64,000 nt of DNA from Mesaphorura yosii (GCA_009869945.1 WIXG01000014.1:310001-374000), one strand, 5' to 3'. Counted from the stretch's first letter, positions 39,314 through 52,524 are shown. Numbers and translations are program-made. The notes: generated from the letters alone by a model not told the origin.

Positions 39314-40209
39314 ATGAATTCCAAGGTAAGGCAGTGAGTGTTTCAACCTTGGCTCATTTAATTCGTTAAAAATTTAACCTTTTCTCTTTGGCCTGTAGAT
39401 CATTATCTTCGTAACCCTCTGTGCCTTTGCGTACGCAAAGCCCAGGCCCGGCCAAGAAGCACCGCCACCATTCGTCCACACATACAATGTGCCCACCGTG
39501 GCAAAGGTTGCCTACCCCGGCCCAACTGTGACCAAGAACGTCGAAACTTACAGCGCTCCATCAATTGAGAAGACCACAACTATCACCCGAACTATTACTA
39601 CTCCGATTAACGCTCCCAATATCGAGACCGTCCAATATAGCGCACCAGCGGCTCCAGTCGTCGCCGCTGCTCCAGGTATGCCAGATGCTAGTTAATTGTT
39701 TATTACATTTTTATTATTGTGAGTACTTTTGCATAGTTGCTGCGTACGCTGCACCCGTGGCTGCAGGATTTGGGTATGCCGGTAATTTCGGAGTGGCTGC
39801 TCCCTTCGCCGCTGGTTTCGGATACGCTGCCGGTATCGGTGGACAAACTGTATGTCATTTCTTGAATGCTTCGTACATGATCAATTGTAAATCGAATTGA
39901 ATTCTTGCTCTAGGTTTACAACGCTCCTGCCTTAGGATATAACATTGGATATGGAGGTAAGTTCCCTTCAGTTTGACCTCCGGTCTGATTACCGCAATCA
40001 TTTGACGATTTTTAACCAGCTCCTGCAATTGCTGCATACGCCGCTCCAGCTGCATACGCTGCTCCAGCAGTTGCGGCCTATGCAGGTAAGCTCAAGCATT
40101 CATAAACCAAGATTACAAAGAGTTGCTTTAGCCTGAATTACCGTCAAAATTTGCAGCCCCCGCCGTCGCCGCTTATGCCGCCCCAGCCGTGGTTAAAGGT
40201 GGATACTAA
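39314..40209 (+). CDS. Cuticle protein 1, Ala/Pro-rich, 187 aa
   Basis: Secreted structural protein of the exoskeleton. Six exons: 39314-39325, 39399-39675, 39737-39849, 39914-39956, 40020-40085 and 40157-40209 (TAA). The signal peptide is split by intron 1 (MNSK | IIIFVTLCAFAYA), with cleavage expected before KPRPGQE. The mature N-terminal part has YAPS/EKTTTITRTITTP-type repeats (PSIEKTTTITRTIT), then a Gly/Phe/Tyr block (GFGYAGNFG) and many AAYAAPA units to the end, VVKGGY. AAPA/V units are the hallmark of rigid-cuticle low-complexity proteins. No Rebers-Riddiford chitin-binding consensus was seen. It is a tandem paralogue of the gene at 42505, sharing the first exon, the PGQEAPPP start and the EKTTTITRTIT motif. 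Confidence 0.93.
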
Positions 40210-40613
40210 TATTTATTCTGGATTTACCATCGGGAGCAAACGAATCAGTACAACGGTCTCAGCAACAAGTCATAAATCTCGTCAACCTACGCTCTTACAC
40301 CAACTCTCATCTTTCAACTTTTGTCTCACTCTGCCTCTTTGCAAAGGGCTCGACGCCAAGCCAAGTTCATAGTCAATGTTCACAAGCAAACCAGCAAAGT
40401 CAGTTCGACTTCCTTAGTGCGTTGTTTTAAATGTTTTGGATTTAATTAATGACAAATTATTTAATTTTGTGTGGCTGCATTCGTGTTTGGGTTTGTTGCA
40501 ATGTTTTTATTAGCTTGCCATTTTGTATGTGTGTTTTTGTCATTTTGAGTCTGGATTTTGCTTCAAGCTTTTACGTTTAATACTCACTCCTTTCATTGCA
40601 TGAGGAAAATGAG

Positions 40614-40619
40614 AATAAA
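40614..40619 (+). terminator. Poly(A) signal of cuticle gene 1
   Basis: AATAAA 405 bases after the stop codon. Confidence 0.5.
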
Positions 40620-42348
40620 AAGTAGCATAATCATTACGCGTCGTGCGGCGTCAGGTAGCCAATCAATTACACAAATTCGTTAGTTGCATAAATGTTGAAC
40701 AGCGATAATCGAGCAAAGTGAAGTGAAGTGACTTGACTAGTTACCATTTTACCAAGAACGTATGGTCAAGTCCAATACTTCATACGTATAAGTGATCTGC
40801 ACAATCAAGCGAATAAAGAAAGTTACTTGCAACTTGAAACATATTATTAATACGGATGTAATCGTAAATGTATGAACGCGTAATACGAAGTGACAATTAA
40901 TCTATAAGGAAGTGCTTGCAACACAAAATGCTCCAACTTTCATAACATTATTCCATTTGCCAAATGACTGTATTCGAATGACATGCTAGCAGCCACGAGC
41001 TGACCATTTATAAAAAAAATGCCAGCACTAAAATTCAGAATTTGTGTTTCATGCTTAACCTTTTCAATTGGCGTATTCTGTTTCCTTTTGTCGCTGACTT
41101 ATTTCCGTGCATTGCAAGCTAATTTTGTGCAGGGCATGCATGACTCGAATAATCCCTGAATTAGCGCCGGCAATCTTTCTGCAGGCAAGTACACACGATG
41201 ACACTTTGTGATTCATACCTGCAAATTGCAGTTTATTAAGATAAATGCCCAGCTCGCGAATTACGATAAACATAACACTTTGAATTGCATGCACATCCAC
41301 TTCCTCGTCCCTGCCGACTATTTGACTGTACGTGTGCTGCAACAAGCGGTCTTGGTGGGAATAATAAAGTCAAGATTTGGTCGGGACAGAAAAAAGAAAT
41401 TTTCGCTGCTTCGTGTGTCTTGGCATATTTTTCGTAACCTCTTCAATATTGCAACCCCTGCACGCACCCAATGAAGGGTATAATGTGCACCTGATACAAT
41501 TCTGACAGCCCATTTCTGTTTTACATTTTGGGCTAAAAAAGAATTTTGCTCTGCGTGAAGTGTTTTCGGACGTATATGCCATTCTCTCATCTCTCATCCT
41601 CATTATTGTCTTCGTCGTTGGTCGTTGTCTAAGTTCGCGAGTTTGGTACTTGAACCTCTTGTCCACAAAAGGATTCTCAAAAGTTTAAGCTTACAGATTC
41701 GAATTATACGTCTTTACTGGAGCATAGATTATTCTTGTCCGATTCTCAATTCTTTCTTATTATGCGAGTATACATAAAGTCTGCCCGTCAATCGCTTGCG
41801 AATCAATAATGCCAATGAACTGCATTTGCTCTACATTCAAATCACACCTGCTGACGGCTGACTGACGCATACGCGCACGCACAATCTCGAAACAAGATCG
41901 GCATTCATAGTGGAGGTGTCTAATTAAGCCGTATATGACCAGTTTGCAGTGCAAATAGTCGTTCACCGTATGAAAGTCCGTACCCCATTATTCGTACTAT
42001 CATAGATGCACCGTACAAGTCGCGAATCACGACATGCAGTTGCAGAGTGTGTTTTCTCACTTTATTGTTGTTATCGCATGTTATATAATAATACTTGTAT
42101 GACAAGATTCTGTACCTGAGTGTGAATGCACTATTGCACTATAATGAATGATGTAATTAATCGCTAAAATGTGCACTTTGCCTCTTCAACAGCGACAATC
42201 CTGAGAAAAGGTGAGCGTCAATGGTAGCTGTCTTCCTGGTTGGACATCCGACCCATAATGCACTCGTTGCAATTGTGCTTATTGACCAATTGTACATGTG
42301 CATTTTGGATGGAAATGACGCGCTTATTTTAGGTGAATTATCAACATG
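40620..42348. other. Intergenic between cuticle genes 1 and 2
   Basis: 1.7 kb, AT-rich; short open frames on both strands lack splice or protein support. Nothing else recognised. Confidence 0.6.
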
Positions 42349-42356
42349 TATTTAAA
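42349..42356 (+). promoter_or_regulatory. TATA box of cuticle gene 2, with AGTCAG start-site motif
   Basis: TATTTAAA, with AGTCAG at 42385-42390 beginning 36 bases after the TATA start. The predicted leader is about 117 bases. Confidence 0.55.
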
Positions 42357-42504
42357 GGAGTCATCCGGTGAGTTGACGAGACATAGTCAGCAGTCAACTT
42401 CCTTCCGACAATCTTGCTTTCAACAGTCTGCCAGTTGTGCCACGACTTTGGAGAAATTTTGCGTACTATTCTAGCGTGTGTTGACCACTTTTTAAGACTC
42501 AGCA

Positions 42505-43602
42505 ATGAATTCCAAGGTATAGTGAAGTAAACCGATCGTGACTGTGCTCAGTGTACTGATCTCCCGAGGTTTCAGTCTAGACTACAAATAACCGCTTATT
42601 TATTCTCAGGTTGCCATCTTCGTCGCCCTCTTCGCCCTCACCTATGCCAAGCCGAAGCCTGGTCAGGAAGCTCCGCCACCAAAGGTTCACACTTACAATG
42701 TGCCTTCAGTTGCGAAGGTGAGTGAAGGAGCAACATTTAGTTCCTGTCTTCAAAATAAAATGAGACAAAAGACGATTTCAAGGAGAAAACGTTAAAAATC
42801 TCCTGCAGGTTGCCTATCCAGGACCACAAGTGACGAAGAGCGTTGAAACCTACTCTGCGCCATCAATTGAAAAGACTACAACTATCACCCGAACTATTAC
42901 TGCTCCACTCAATGCACCAAATGTGCAATCTGTGCAATACAGTGCCCCAGCTGCTCCAGTCATTGCAGGCCCAGCCGGTAAGGAAAATGCATCTGAATAC
43001 TTCATATCTTTTCAGCAATACTAAAGTATTTTAATAATCAGTTGCCGCCCCAGTCGCTGCCTATGCCGGTAAGAACCTTTGCTTCTTTAGTAGTTTAATA
43101 TGTTGCAATAATGCTAACAACGAGGAACCTAAACACCAACTCAAACTCTGTTTGACCAGGCCCAGCTGTGGCATATGGTGCCCCAGCCGCCTATGCTGGA
43201 CCAGCGTTCGCTGGTTATGCCGGATACGCCGGATACGGCCCTGGCCCCGCCGTTAAAGGATACGCTGTCCCAACACTCTCATTGGGAGGCCCAGCAGTAG
43301 GACCATCTCTGGCTGCGTATACGCCGGCTGCTGCTCACGGAATCGGCTATTCTACAGTAAGCCATTGCAATTTTAACTCGTGTGTGTGCAAGTACCGAAT
43401 AGTAGGTGTAGTTTGCAATTTAATCTTCCAGCTCTACTCTTCCCCATCTTTGGGATACAGTCTTGGAGGCCCAGCTTACGCCGCAGCACCAGCCGTCGCT
43501 GTAAGTCAGACATCTGAACTGGGTAGTGAACGAGTTCAATATTTTATGACTACGCAGGTTGCTCCAGTCAAGGCTGAGTACGGACCTCCAGGCAAATATT
43601 AA
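42505..43602 (+). CDS. Cuticle protein 2, Ala/Pro/Gly-rich, 208 aa
   Basis: Secreted structural cuticle protein. Seven exons: 42505-42516, 42610-42717, 42809-42977, 43042-43068, 43160-43356, 43432-43500 and 43558-43602 (TAA). The signal peptide is split after MNSK and continues VAIFVALFALTYA, with cleavage before KPKPGQE. Mature sequence: VAYPGPQVTKSVETYSAPS and EKTTTITRTITAPL as in cuticle gene 1. It then turns more Gly/Tyr-rich (GYAGYAGYGPGPAVKGY, SLGYSLGGPAYAAAP) and ends EYGPPGKY. Relative to gene 1 it has an extra intron inside the PSVAK|VAYPG segment, so the paralogues differ by intron gain or loss. The 27-base exon 43042-43068 encodes only VAAPVAAYA. Confidence 0.93.
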
Positions 43603-43876
43603 ATCATCGTCCTCGCCAATTGTTTTAATTTTTAATCCGAGTTTCTCACTCATGAGAGAAGCTACAAACCGATCCTGCCTTTCTAACCCTCCCATTGTAT
43701 GACTCTTTACCATAGTTTTAGTGTACGATACGATTGCGTGTTTGCATGCAAAAATGGTGCTGGTATGAATGTGTGAGAATTTGCAAGTGCAAGCATGAAT
43801 GCTTCAAAATAGGTTGCAGAAATAGCTTTGCATTTTCTAGTCGTAACAACGATTGTTTTTTGTTTGGCGTGGTTGC

Positions 43877-43882
43877 AATAAA
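43877..43882 (+). terminator. Poly(A) signal of cuticle gene 2
   Basis: AATAAA 275 bases after the stop codon. Confidence 0.6.
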
Positions 43883-46053
43883 ATGCAAAAGTTTATTTCC
43901 CTTGAAATGTATCCTTAGTCGGCTCAGAATTAATTTGTTGAGCAATTGCACCAGCATAGTGCCTCAAGAGCGTTGGTATCAGCTCAAGCTCCGAACCACC
44001 CAAGAATTTCATAGAACGCTGTCGAGAGAGACAGCGCACGACACACCTTTTTGTAGTAATATCGCATGATAATTGCAGACTTTTATGGCATTTCGCAAGA
44101 GAAGGCAACAGAAATGTGTCTCGGCTCGGTTTAAACAATTTACCTGCATGGTTATCTAGGTTATTGAATGAGATGCCTTTTTTGAGATTTTATGAGCCGA
44201 CTTGTTAAGCGCGACGGTCGTAAAATCGAAATAAAACATTGCCACTAACCTAAATTCAGAAGGAAAAACATATCCCAATTTCAATCAATTCTTGCTTAAT
44301 GAATGAATCCGTATTTACACTTGGAAGACAGTCTGCACGTTTCCCAATTAAACGAGGAGTGCAACTGCTGAAAGGCAAGGTGTGGCACTTTCAACCGTAC
44401 GCGCAGAACACAAACTCATACATTTCTTTTAAACATACGCAACGCAGAATACGCACTGCACCGAAGCATATTCGACAGCCAATACAACGCGACGAGAGAA
44501 CCAAAAATATCAATCAATTTGTACAAGATGAACTGATCGACTTTGATAGGCGACATTTCGAACTAAAACTTTAAACTTTCTAATGCTAAAACTTGGTGCT
44601 ACGAGAAGTGAAACTTTTCTGTATCATTTTCCTCGCGTCGCAGTCAATCGCTAATTACACCATGCCGAAAACTGCATCGCATCATTCAACTCGGCACAAG
44701 GCGCAAGGCAAGCATTTGCTCGGGCTGCGTTGAGAAAATATTCACACAAATCTCCTGGAATTGGAAATATTTCCTGATATCAAATTTACAGAGGGTGTTA
44801 AACTTTAGATCCGTAAAGTGCGGCTTGCATGTGTCTACGCCTACGAAGTCATTATGAGGATGGTATGATGTGAACTTGTTACCATGTTACGAAATTACTC
44901 TGTCATTTCCTTTATCACAAGCACACTATTATAGATAATTTGCGTATGGCTTGCAGGTAGACGTTAATTGGGTGCGATTAGTCAAAGAAATGATGGAAAT
45001 AGGAACCACAAACTCCGTATGCAATAAGTCCTGTAATTGCACATCTAGTTAATAAATAACAATGCCAATGGGCATAGTATTCAAAACTAGAGACTGTGTG
45101 TTGCTCTCCTTTTGGTCTGTCCGCGTCGCGCGTGTGTTGGTCACTTTGTCGTGCTTCCCCCGTCCACGTCCACTTGTAACTCGAACAATTCAATTCAGAC
45201 AATGCGAGCGCGAGCGAAGAGCGCCCGGAAGGTAGTCACTGCCAATACAAACATCAACAAGGAGCTAATTCATTAATAATTCGCAGTGCATTGGTCCATC
45301 AGACGAAAACACACGGGGCTCAGAGCACAAGTGTATGTGTAATTATCGTCATTCATCATTCTCGTCGTAAAAGTTACACTTAATACACTCATGCTTATTA
45401 TTATTAGAAAGTTGAAAGTTTATCTCGTGCAAGCAGAGCAGAAGCCCCGGTCAGCAGACCAATGTACTTATTGTCGAAAAAATTGACTGGGCTTAAATGG
45501 ACTTTTCCAAAGGTAGTTTCAGTCTCTGAACTCCTCGCATTTGCAAATCCAAAGCAATAACACGCAGCCCGAGCATGTGATATGAACAAATGATCTCTGA
45601 TAATCAATTCTTTTCATTCGCTCGAGAAAGACATTATTATAAGGCACAATCTTTGTATTACATGCGTGATGTGATACAGAACTGTCTTTCCTCTCGAGTA
45701 GCAGGAGCAGGTAGCAGCCCAAATGCTCGAGGAAGAAATTATGTAATTTGTACCAAAAAGAAATATTACACGACGCCTTTTTACCTGTTGCACTCTTGCT
45801 AAATCTCCTTTTAATGCCCGTCCATTCCATCGCTCATTCTATTTTGATGAGTTTCTTGCCACTTTACTTTGCACGGGAGCCCATTGCACGACACTTTAAG
45901 ACGCACTTTTCGAGACAATAAAACGCTCGGCCCGCACTCGCTTACCACACATTTGCAAATCTCGAGCCTTGCCAAAATCAACCACCAACCTAAAAGTCGC
46001 AAAATCTCGTGGAATTCGTGCAAGGCTACGGGAAAGGAAGGCGTCCTCAGTGT
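43883..46053. other. Intergenic between cuticle genes 2 and 3
   Basis: 2.2 kb without a supported gene. The open frame at 44299-44574 has no signal peptide, splice sites or recognisable motif and was not accepted. Confidence 0.6.
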
Positions 46054-46061
46054 TATATAAA
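46054..46061 (+). promoter_or_regulatory. TATA box of cuticle gene 3, with AGTCAG start-site motif
   Basis: TATATAAA, with AGTCAG at 46090-46095 (inside TCAGTCAG) beginning 36 bases after the TATA start, the same spacing as in cuticle gene 2. It implies a long leader of about 465 bases before the ATG at 46557, unless a 5' UTR intron is present. Confidence 0.5.
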
Positions 46062-46556
46062 TCATTCTCCAACCTCGGCAATTTCGCTCAGTCAGACCGA
46101 CGACTCCAAACCAATCCTCTTGTTCTTCGGCATTTTACCCTGTCTCATGGAGCAGAAAAACGAAAACTAATAAAAACTTTTTGCTTTTTCTCTTTAGTGC
46201 AGGTATTTGTTTCGACTTTAAACAATTATTATTATTTTCGTCTCCGGTTGAGTGCAAAAGTGTCTGCCAATCCCAACTCTCTTCACACTTCAGCGGAGTG
46301 CGAATCTCCGTCCCTTTTGGAATTTGCATACGAGCCGCTCCGTGGTTAACTGTCTCTGAATCCCGGCAACCATCGTAAAATTTTAAGTACTTTTCGAAGG
46401 TGGTCCTTTGTTGCTAGGTGCATTGTTGTGTAGTGCTGAACGTTGAACCCTTTGTCCTCCTTATTTTTGGAAGTCTGCAAGATCTTTCTGTGTGTCTGAG
46501 AGCATCTTCCCTGGTATTAATGACTTTCTTCTTACACGTCCTGAAATAATCTCAAG

Positions 46557-47971
46557 ATGTGTCGTTTCTTTTTGGTGAGCATTTCACGTCAGAGACCACA
46601 CATATCAACACCGCTTGCATTCTTGTCTCCAAAAATGACACTTCAGTTTTCTTTCCTGAAACTCATTCTGTGTACACAGGTCCTTATCTTGGCTGCATTC
46701 ATTGTAGCTGCGCTGGCTAGACAGCCACGGGAGGATGCGCGTGTCGTGACTGCGAAGCCAATTAAAGTTCAAAGCGGTGTCATTACAATCAAGGAATCAA
46801 AGGTTTGTCACCCATCTTCCTTTACCTTAAACTCGTATCTTAAACTCCCGTGATACAGACCTGATTCTTGATTTCTATTCCTTCAGCCCCACGTGCATGG
46901 GACCAGTGAGCGCCATCATCCACGCGGTGCGAGAAAGTTGAGAAAAACTGTCGTGAAAATCACTCAGACATCTCCGGCGGTCACACCCACGACAGCAACA
47001 AAGACTCAGCTCGTCCCGATGCCATTTCAGAACGAACTTTCGCCAACGACGCCTATCTCGAACACTGGAGCGAGTGGTAGCCTTACATATCAATATAATC
47101 CTGGTTCATTTGTACTTAGTCCAGGATTTGTTGTAGACTACGATCACAAACAGCAGAAATACACTTACCGCCAACAGCGGGCGCCAGCGACCTTCCAACC
47201 CTCAACCCCGCTAATTTACAGCGACTATGACACGGGGCTCTACTACCAACCGTACATTCAAACCTCTGCGTACATGACGCCACCTGCACCAGAAATGTAT
47301 ACTTATGCGCCAGGGTACATTCCGGCTACAACATCAGCGCCTAAGAATACAGTGCAATCAATGATTACCAAGGCTCGCACGGTTCCAGTTGCCATTTATT
47401 ACGCGGAGGAAGCGGAACTGGCCAAGGAGGAGCCGACCTCAACTGCGGCTCCAATTCGCTTCACTTATCCTAAGAAGAAGCTGCGCGTCAAGAAGGTCCC
47501 AGCCAGGCAAGCTGTGTCCTCACCGCCGATCGTGACCTACCATTCATACAAAACCCCTCTTACTCCTTACACTGCAGCTCAGGAGCAGCAGCAATTGCAG
47601 CAGCCTTACATCCAGAGTGTGTATCCAACCACTCCACAATTTACTTTCTTCAGACAACCACTTGCTGAACCACCAACAGTTGCTTCGACTCCATACTACC
47701 CAAACACATCATCAGTCTACAGCAGCCCCTTGCAACCATACAGCGGGTACACTGCCTCTACAGCTGGCGGATCACTTGGAAAGGTTGCGGGAACCAAAGT
47801 TCGCCCGACTGGCCTTGGAATCAGTTACTCTCCTGTCGGACCAGGAATTGCTTCATACAACTTCCAAGGTACGAAACACCTGGCGTTTCTGTTTTTGCAT
47901 TTGAATTTTTCTCACATGTATGAAAATGTTAATATTCTCCAACAGGCTTTGGAGTTGAATATGGCTACTGA
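46557..47971 (+). CDS. Tyr/Pro/Thr-rich secreted cuticle-like protein, 382 aa
   Basis: Four exons: 46557-46574, 46680-46802, 46887-47868 and 47946-47971 (TGA). The signal peptide is split after six codons (MCRFFL | VLILAAFIVAALA), with cleavage before RQPRED. The mature chain is low complexity: a basic N-terminal part (GARKLRKTVVKITQ), Tyr/Pro-rich blocks (YDTGLYYQPYIQTSAYM; APEMYTYAPGYIPAT), a strongly basic segment (YPKKKLRVKKVPARQ) that could be a processing or cross-linking site, Gln-rich EQQQLQQPYIQ, then Tyr/Ser/Pro. The last exon encodes GFGVEYGY. No Rebers-Riddiford consensus is present. The final exon and its phase-1 intron match those of the gene at 52676, which together with the cluster position supports a cuticular role. 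Family name unknown. Confidence 0.85.
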
Positions 47972-48776
47972 ATGCCAACCACACAAGCATATTTGCATCT
48001 GTAAATACTTCAGCAGCAGCGTCTGCGAATTGCCAAGTGCATTTTACTTATACTATGTATGGAGCTTCATTCATTTTTACGATTTAGAGTTATACTTCAG
48101 TAATCCCACTGAGGGTTGCCATTATCTACAATAGTTTAAAGCAGGTAACAATGCAATTGAATTTTTATTCGTCGATTACTGTTGTAATTCTTGTGTTAAT
48201 TTCAGATTATTCACCTTGGAGGGCGAATTCATGACAATGAATTTAAAGTCTGACTACTGGTATCTCATCAAAGTACTTCGGGCCACTACACGACAGTCTA
48301 CAGTCTGATCTACATGCTACAGTCACTTGTACTTTCATAATATTTAGCGAGTATTTTCTTCGTCCAGTCCGGACTTCTATCGTTCAATCTCACTACCCAA
48401 TGTTTTTCATCACTGTATATAATTTTAGTACTTCGCTTTCCAGCAATACTTCATCATCTGTTACAATGATTTAATTCCTTCACTCATCAATTTATCAGTA
48501 TTAGCCATTGAAGGGCAATTATTAGTGTATTCTTGGTATTTGGTGAAGTTTTATAAAGTTAAAATGGCATTTTAATTATGTTTAAGGTTTTCTTTGTGCT
48601 TTGCTTTGAATAATGATGGCAACCAAATTGATGCATTTTATGGATAATATCCACACGCTACGGCTCATGAGTGGTTCATTACGTCTAAAAAATAATCAAC
48701 GTGGCCTCTTGAAACGAGTCGACCAACTCGTTCACCAATTCTCCGCTGATAATTTCGTTTGTGTCGATATTCTTCA

Positions 48777-48782
48777 AATAAA
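48777..48782 (+). terminator. Candidate poly(A) signal of cuticle gene 3
   Basis: First AATAAA found after the stop codon, about 805 bases downstream, which would imply a long 3' UTR. A variant signal nearer the stop is possible. Confidence 0.3.
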
Positions 48783-51700
48783 TTGTATGAATTACATTGT
48801 TTATATCACTTTAATTTTTAGCAAGGTTGACCAGTTCATTGATTGTTAATTACATGAATGTGTATAATTCAGCAGTAGGTCATAAAATCATTCCACTCCA
48901 GCAAGCAAGCTCTTAGTTCTGCGTGAAAATTTTATCTTGGCAGAAGCTTGCTGCCGAATCAAAGGTTGGAAGATTTTCTGTCCTTCAATTTATCACTGCT
49001 CTAATTAAGTCATAAGATTATTAACGGTATCAAGGTGAATTTTATAAGGAAATATTCAATTAAACTCCTTGTTCACCTATTATGTAACGCGCCGTGGGCT
49101 GACGCTACGACGAACAGAAGGCGCAAGCGTTATTGACCACCTAAATAAAGCTTCTCGGATCATTTATCAATTGTCATTTTTGATCGAATGCCATTGAATC
49201 CTTTGCACTTTCCATTTGAATCCATGAATTGAAAGCACGGCATAGAGTGTAATGGCGATCGTCATCGGTGAATACCAATTGGGGAGTCCATGAACGATAC
49301 AGATTACTTCTGACCTCAGTTTGAGTGGTTTGATAATATCACTCACAACCGAACACAAACACAAAGAACCAGAGCTTCAACTACGATCGCACATGACTTG
49401 TTAATATTACTAAATGCGGGTACGAAATTATGTGCAGACTGTTATATGCCTTCTGACATGAATTTAACGGCACCATAAATCATCCCAAACCAAACTGCAC
49501 AAAGCATGCGTGTGTTGAGCATTCTCCTCTTCTTCTCGGCCATCAATGCCGAATTGAAGTATTGATTGACTATGAATGGTAATTCAGGCAATTATGATCA
49601 TGAGCAATAAATAGCAACTCCTCATGGGTACGGAAACGTGCGTAGAATCAGCTAGACATATTCTAATTAAAATTCTTATATATTATAGTCAAGAAAAATT
49701 TCACACACACAATGCTCTTATGTGGCGGCTCGAGACGATGACTCATCGCTGGGGTTTTGACAAAGAGACCAATAATTAACAAAGGTCAAAAGTAAGAGTG
49801 TGAAGGGCATGTCACACATCAATGGTCGAGTGAATACAACATTTGTGCCATTGTTTTCGTGTGTAATGATTAATGATGTTTTAAAACTGGAAGTCCATTC
49901 TGTTCATTATGATTCGAGGTTAGGCAATGTCAACCTTGGTTGGGACTCGCCGACAGTTTTATTACCATCTTTTCTCATAACAGATCATCTTAACTTGAGG
50001 GAATGGCCAAGTGTATTTGGCAAATTATTCATATAAACAAAACTAAAAATACAAGACAAATTGGATAATACCCAGTAAAATAAACAGGCCATAAAATGGG
50101 TTTTAGACAAAACAAGTGAAGGCTGACGCCGAAAAAAAGAAATGAAAATCTCAATTCTTTTGAGAGCTTGACAGAAAGTAATTAAACCATCAAGCCTTGA
50201 GTATTTTAACAAGACCCAGATCTGTCTGTGTAAGTCCGGACTGAATTTATTACGTTAAATAGTCTGAAAACATTACGCGAAATGAATGACACACAGATTA
50301 CATAATTTATTGCGGAAACCTTAACATTCACATGAACTTTACCAACACTCAATGTCCTTCAGTGTCATATTTGAACTGATTGCTGTTTAAAAAGCAGTTC
50401 TGGTGTCATTGAGTTACTCACTTGATGACATTTGTTAAATAATTGTGAGCAATAGTGCTAAAAGCCGAAGCGTAGCCAAAAAGGAAAAGGCGAACGACTA
50501 TTTTTTCCTTTTTTCAGTCCTTTTTTATGTTTCGACTCATTTTGGCCAGACTAATAAAACTGTACGCGCACAATAACCAAAAATTACGTCTCATATGTTA
50601 TCACACATAAGACGTATAATTATTAAATTAAGCATAGTATAGCATTGAATTAAGACTCACATTACAATAGTTGTTTAACGACCTTTTTTGCAAGAGCTGG
50701 CAGAATAATCTGTATCAGCGGCTGTCAAAGGAAGGAAGATCGACCCTGAATGGTACATTACTCATCGCTCATATCTGCAGGTAGAGGGATAAAGGCTTCT
50801 CATCTCGTCGCTGGTCGCTAACGTCAGCGAGAATGAGAGCGATGCAAATGACTTGATTCGAAATTTATTATTCCAATTATGCGAAAGGTCAGTCGCGATA
50901 TTGCATTTTCGATATGGCTTGCACTTCCACGCGATGCAGTTTACGCAGAGTTGTTCGCATTCGCGTCGAGGAATAATCGTCATTTATTAGTCGAGTAATT
51001 ACTGAGTTCGGATTGTGCCAATTTTTCAACTCATCTTACGTATGCGCGCGATGTCATTTTTCAGATAGCGACTCACAATCGCCATCCTGAAATTAATGAA
51101 CTACTTTTGAGATGCTTTGACCTTATGTGAAATCATTTGCCAGTATTTGCGGGTCGCGTGCAGAGGTTCAACCCCGCACTTGCATATTCGTTTTGTCGCC
51201 TGAAGAATTCTTAATCGATTGGGAATTGTAACCGCTCAAAAATTATGCAGTCACAAAGATCATTATCACCTGAAACTATAACGCAAGAGGGGAATGAATG
51301 AATTATGCATTGTCAAATCGGCACGCTAAAAATAGACTATAGAAAAGAAAGGACGATGGGCGCTTTGTCACAAATTACGTAAGAACCAAAGTCATCAACA
51401 CAAGAAACAAGAACAGAACTAAATTGAAGATTTTATCTCGCCTTCATCAGTATGCTGGTTATGCTGCCGTTTATTTTACCGAAATGGCAGCAGCAGACAC
51501 AAATGGCAAGTTACGTGTCAAGCTACCAGTCGCACTTGAAGCCTTTAAATTTGCGTTGTGCTTCCAAAACGGAATTATAGCACCGGTCGAGCCCGTCACA
51601 TGAATACAATGTCATTGAAATCTCATCGACCTCATGCGGCTGCTACCTAATTTCATAATTAATACTTGCAGGAGTACCTTTGTAAAACAAGCAAAAATCG

Positions 51701-52524
51701 TTCGAGGGTGCCTCAAAATAATTAGTTGACCGTCCCCGCCACCCTGAATTACACGATCAAGATGAATTTGGTGGTTCCTACTGGCTAATTACGGTTCCGC
51801 GTCAATAAGATGTAAATGCGAGGGACTCGATGGTTTGTGACTTATTTGTCTCATCGCTGCTATGATTATTCATCATGAATAAATATTAAAAATGATATCA
51901 TCAATCTTCGCCGCGTTACCTTGCATTGGCAATTATTTTTATTGCCAACTACAAAGAACTTGAGACAATTAATATCTTGAAGTATTGAACAAATAACAAT
52001 GTTCATGTGACGTGTTTCTGTTAATGGTTAATGTAACTTACCTCGAAGATCGAGACAAAAGTGAAAGGAAACAGTCGGTTGATGTGTGCTTTGAGTCTGG
52101 CAGCGTAGCCGCAGATGTACTGTTATGTAATAGAATCCAATACTTGCTTTGGATTCTTAATGTCTTTACGATGTGTCATGCGAGCGAATTACATGCAATG
52201 ATTGTGTGGATACTCTTTAATTTTAACCCCTCTGTTATTAATTACGAGTGATAAGTATCAGCCATCGCAGGATTGCATTGCATAGACAATTGTAGCGTTG
52301 CCGGTATTTGTTAAAGAAGAATGATAAATGGTAACAGGAATAAATGGATCTTATTAGCGAATTATAATGCCACTATACACTGTTAGTGTGGCACTCTGCT
52401 GGCCAAGCACAATTGGGAGGGAATTAGTGATGCAGTGGTCGTGTTGGAGGCAGACAAAGGGTATTGGTCCTGCAGATACATTCAAAAATCACTACGCCCT
52501 TCTGTCCAAGAAATTCTGAACTCA
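48783..52524. other. Intergenic between cuticle genes 3 and 4
   Basis: 3.7 kb with no supported gene on either strand. The open frames are short, have random-looking composition and no splice context. Confidence 0.6.

Noticed and set aside
44299-44574. 91-codon plus-strand open frame between cuticle genes
   Set aside because: No signal peptide, splice sites or motif; composition looks random.
51121-51190. GGTTCAACCCC at 51165-51175 resembling a tRNA B box
   Set aside because: No A box at the right distance and no cloverleaf could be drawn from the flanks.
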